Part shown: positions 6,300 through 6,572 of the stretch, piece after piece
Position numbering within the stretch: the first letter of the stretch is position 1
Layout of the letters: each line of letters starts with the position of its first letter
NCBI GenBank assembly: GCA_964419445.1
Contig: CAYQPE010000080.1
Span: 1-6,572, forward strand
Length of the DNA stretch: 6,572 bases
Reading direction: 5' to 3'
Source of the DNA: JABHHG01 sp964419445
Lineage (GTDB): Bacteria; Fidelibacterota; Marinisomatia; SCGC-AAA003-L08; D37C17
Program-made: the position numbers and the translations under genes
Notes under the pieces: model-generated
What the model was told of the DNA's origin: nothing
What the model saw: the letters and a program-made list of their open reading frames with translations, nothing else
Databases searched by the model: none

Positions 6300-6330
6300 A
6301 AAACAAAAAATGCACCTACAATGGTGCATC
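6300..6330 (-). terminator. Intrinsic terminator after the first SAM aptamer
   Basis: AUGCACC (6323-6329) pairs with GGUGCAU (6310-6316) on the minus strand, with a six-base loop, followed by TTTTTTGTTT. No open frame ends before it, and the first SAM aptamer lies immediately upstream, so it is likely the regulated terminator of that riboswitch. An alternative hairpin AAUGG/CCAUU (6331-6335 with 6320-6324) would compete with it and could be the antiterminator. Confidence 0.75.
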
Positions 6331-6334
6331 TCCA

Positions 6335-6388
6335 TTTCGGTTTAGCAATTCTTTTATGTCGCTGCAAGTTGAATTAAATGACGACGGT
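6335..6388 (-). promoter_or_regulatory. SAM-II/SAM-V-like riboswitch aptamer (first of two)
   Basis: Read on the minus strand, GUCGU (6381-6385) pairs with GCGAC (6358-6362). The loop is CAUUUAAUUC followed by AACUUGCA, and the tail is AUAAAAGAAUUGCUAAACC. It aligns almost base for base with the second aptamer over CUUGCA, UAAAAGA and GCUAAA. Loop AAUUC can pair with tail GAAUU as a pseudoknot. It has CAUUU where SAM-II has GAUUU, so it may belong to the related marine SAM-V class instead. It ends just before an intrinsic terminator, which suggests control of transcription. Confidence 0.72.
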
Positions 6389-6396
6389 GAAATTTA

Positions 6397-6425
6397 CTTA
6401 TATGGAAACAATTGTTCAAAAACAA
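6397..6425 (-). promoter_or_regulatory. Candidate promoter of the SAM-controlled transcript
   Basis: TTGTTT (6420-6425), a 17-base spacer and TATAAG (6397-6402) form a reasonable sigma-70-like promoter on the minus strand. The predicted start, near 6390, falls just before the first aptamer. The -35 element overlaps the T-run of the tRNA terminator. The spacer contains the palindrome AACAATTGTT (6407-6416), a possible operator. Confidence 0.45.
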
Positions 6426-6459
6426 AAAACCCTTAATATCTCGTCGATAAAAAGGGTTT
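6421..6459 (-). terminator. Intrinsic terminator downstream of the tRNA-fMet
   Basis: AAACCCTT (6452-6459 read on the minus strand) pairs with AAGGGTTT (6427-6434), and an inner TATC/GATA stem is separated by symmetric two-base loops. It is followed by TTTGTT. It lies nine bases after the tRNA 3' end and would end the original tRNA transcript. Confidence 0.8.
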
Positions 6460-6467
6460 CTCTTGTG

Positions 6468-6512
6468 TAGCGGGAGCAAGATTTGAACTTGCGACCTTCG
6501 GGTTATGAGCCC
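6468..6512 (-). tRNA. Initiator tRNA-fMet (CAT), 3' part only
   Basis: The minus strand shows an anticodon arm GGG-CTCATAA-CCC (anticodon CAT at 6505-6507), variable loop, T-arm GCAAG-TTCAAAT-CTTGC and acceptor 3' strand TCCCGCT plus discriminator A at 6468. CCA is not encoded. Three G-C pairs at the base of the anticodon loop and the CCCGAAGGTCG context are marks of the initiator tRNA. The 5' half is missing: upstream of GGG the sequence reads CCCGA, which cannot complete the five-pair anticodon stem (CCCGA on the 3' side needs TCGGG), and no D-arm or 5' acceptor strand (expected to pair with TCCCGCT) follows. The gene is therefore a fragment, most simply the 3' remnant left by an element integrated in tRNA-fMet. 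Confidence 0.75.
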
Positions 6513-6572
6513 TCGGGAAAGTCAATAAAATAAGGTACTTACAGACTACTGTGACGTATGTGTGACGCCGAT
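6513..6572. other. Unassigned sequence beyond the tRNA break, possible element end
   Basis: This stretch contains no tRNA sequence and no convincing gene start. GTGACG occurs twice (in CTGTGACGTATGTGTGACG). If the tRNA fragment marks an attachment site, this would be the terminal part of the inserted element. It is too short to identify. Confidence 0.3.

Noticed and set aside
6280..6303. Hairpin TTTTCGGT/ACTGAAAA between the first terminator and the second aptamer
   Set aside because: It is an eight-pair stem with one G-T pair and mostly A/T; no T-run follows and it overlaps the terminator tail. It may be a spacer element, but there is too little to call.
6031..6345. Plus-strand frame of 104 codons opposite the 51-residue gene
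   Set aside because: It is hydrophobic and Phe/Ile/Asn-rich, as expected from the antisense of an AT-rich helical gene, and it crosses the riboswitch region.
6251..6436. Plus-strand frame of 61 codons across the SAM control region, ending in MSLQVELNDDGEIYLYGNN
   Set aside because: It has no ribosome binding site and runs antisense through both aptamers and two terminators, whose conserved RNA motifs explain the sequence better.
6435..6571. Minus-strand open frame reading through the tRNA (RAHNPKVASSNLAPATQ)
   Set aside because: This is the well-known false translation of a Met tRNA gene.

Overview
The window comes from an AT-rich bacterial chromosome and is devoted mostly to sulfur assimilation. 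All recognised genes lie on the minus strand. A dockerin-tailed secreted protein, a sulfite reductase with a helical C-terminal extension and no neighbouring flavoprotein gene, and S-adenosylmethionine (SAM) riboswitches of the SAM-II/SAM-V type together suggest a marine member of the Fibrobacterota-Chlorobiota-Bacteroidota (FCB) side of the tree, with Candidatus Marinimicrobia (SAR406) as my best guess. No marker gene confirms the phylum.

Reading in the direction of transcription (right to left): the right edge carries only the 3' part of an initiator tRNA-fMet (6468-6512) and its terminator. The sequence upstream of the anticodon arm is not tRNA, which looks like the end of an integrated element or a rearrangement. 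Next is a compact control region: a candidate promoter (6397-6425), a SAM-II/SAM-V-like aptamer (about 6335-6388), an intrinsic terminator (6300-6330) and a second SAM-II-like aptamer (about 6228-6279). This region leads into a 51-residue helical protein and a TauE/SafE-family membrane transporter, followed by a secreted beta-propeller/dockerin protein.

A second control region (3310-3673) precedes the sulfur-reduction operon. It contains two consecutive Cys-rich leader peptides, each with five Cys codons (CCTCCC and CCCCC). Each is followed by an intrinsic terminator, and each has a sequence at its stop codon that can pair with the 5' arm of that terminator. I read this as two ribosome-mediated cysteine attenuators in series. 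They control nitrite/sulfite reductase (748 residues, with a helical C-terminal extension), a conserved protein of unknown function (168 residues) and an iron-sulfur type CysH APS reductase that runs off the left edge.

The genes fit one logic. APS is reduced to sulfite by CysH and sulfite to sulfide by the reductase, and this branch appears to be sensed through Cys-tRNA supply. The transporter branch appears to be sensed through SAM. The tandem cysteine attenuator, beside a tandem SAM-riboswitch region, is the most unusual part of the window.
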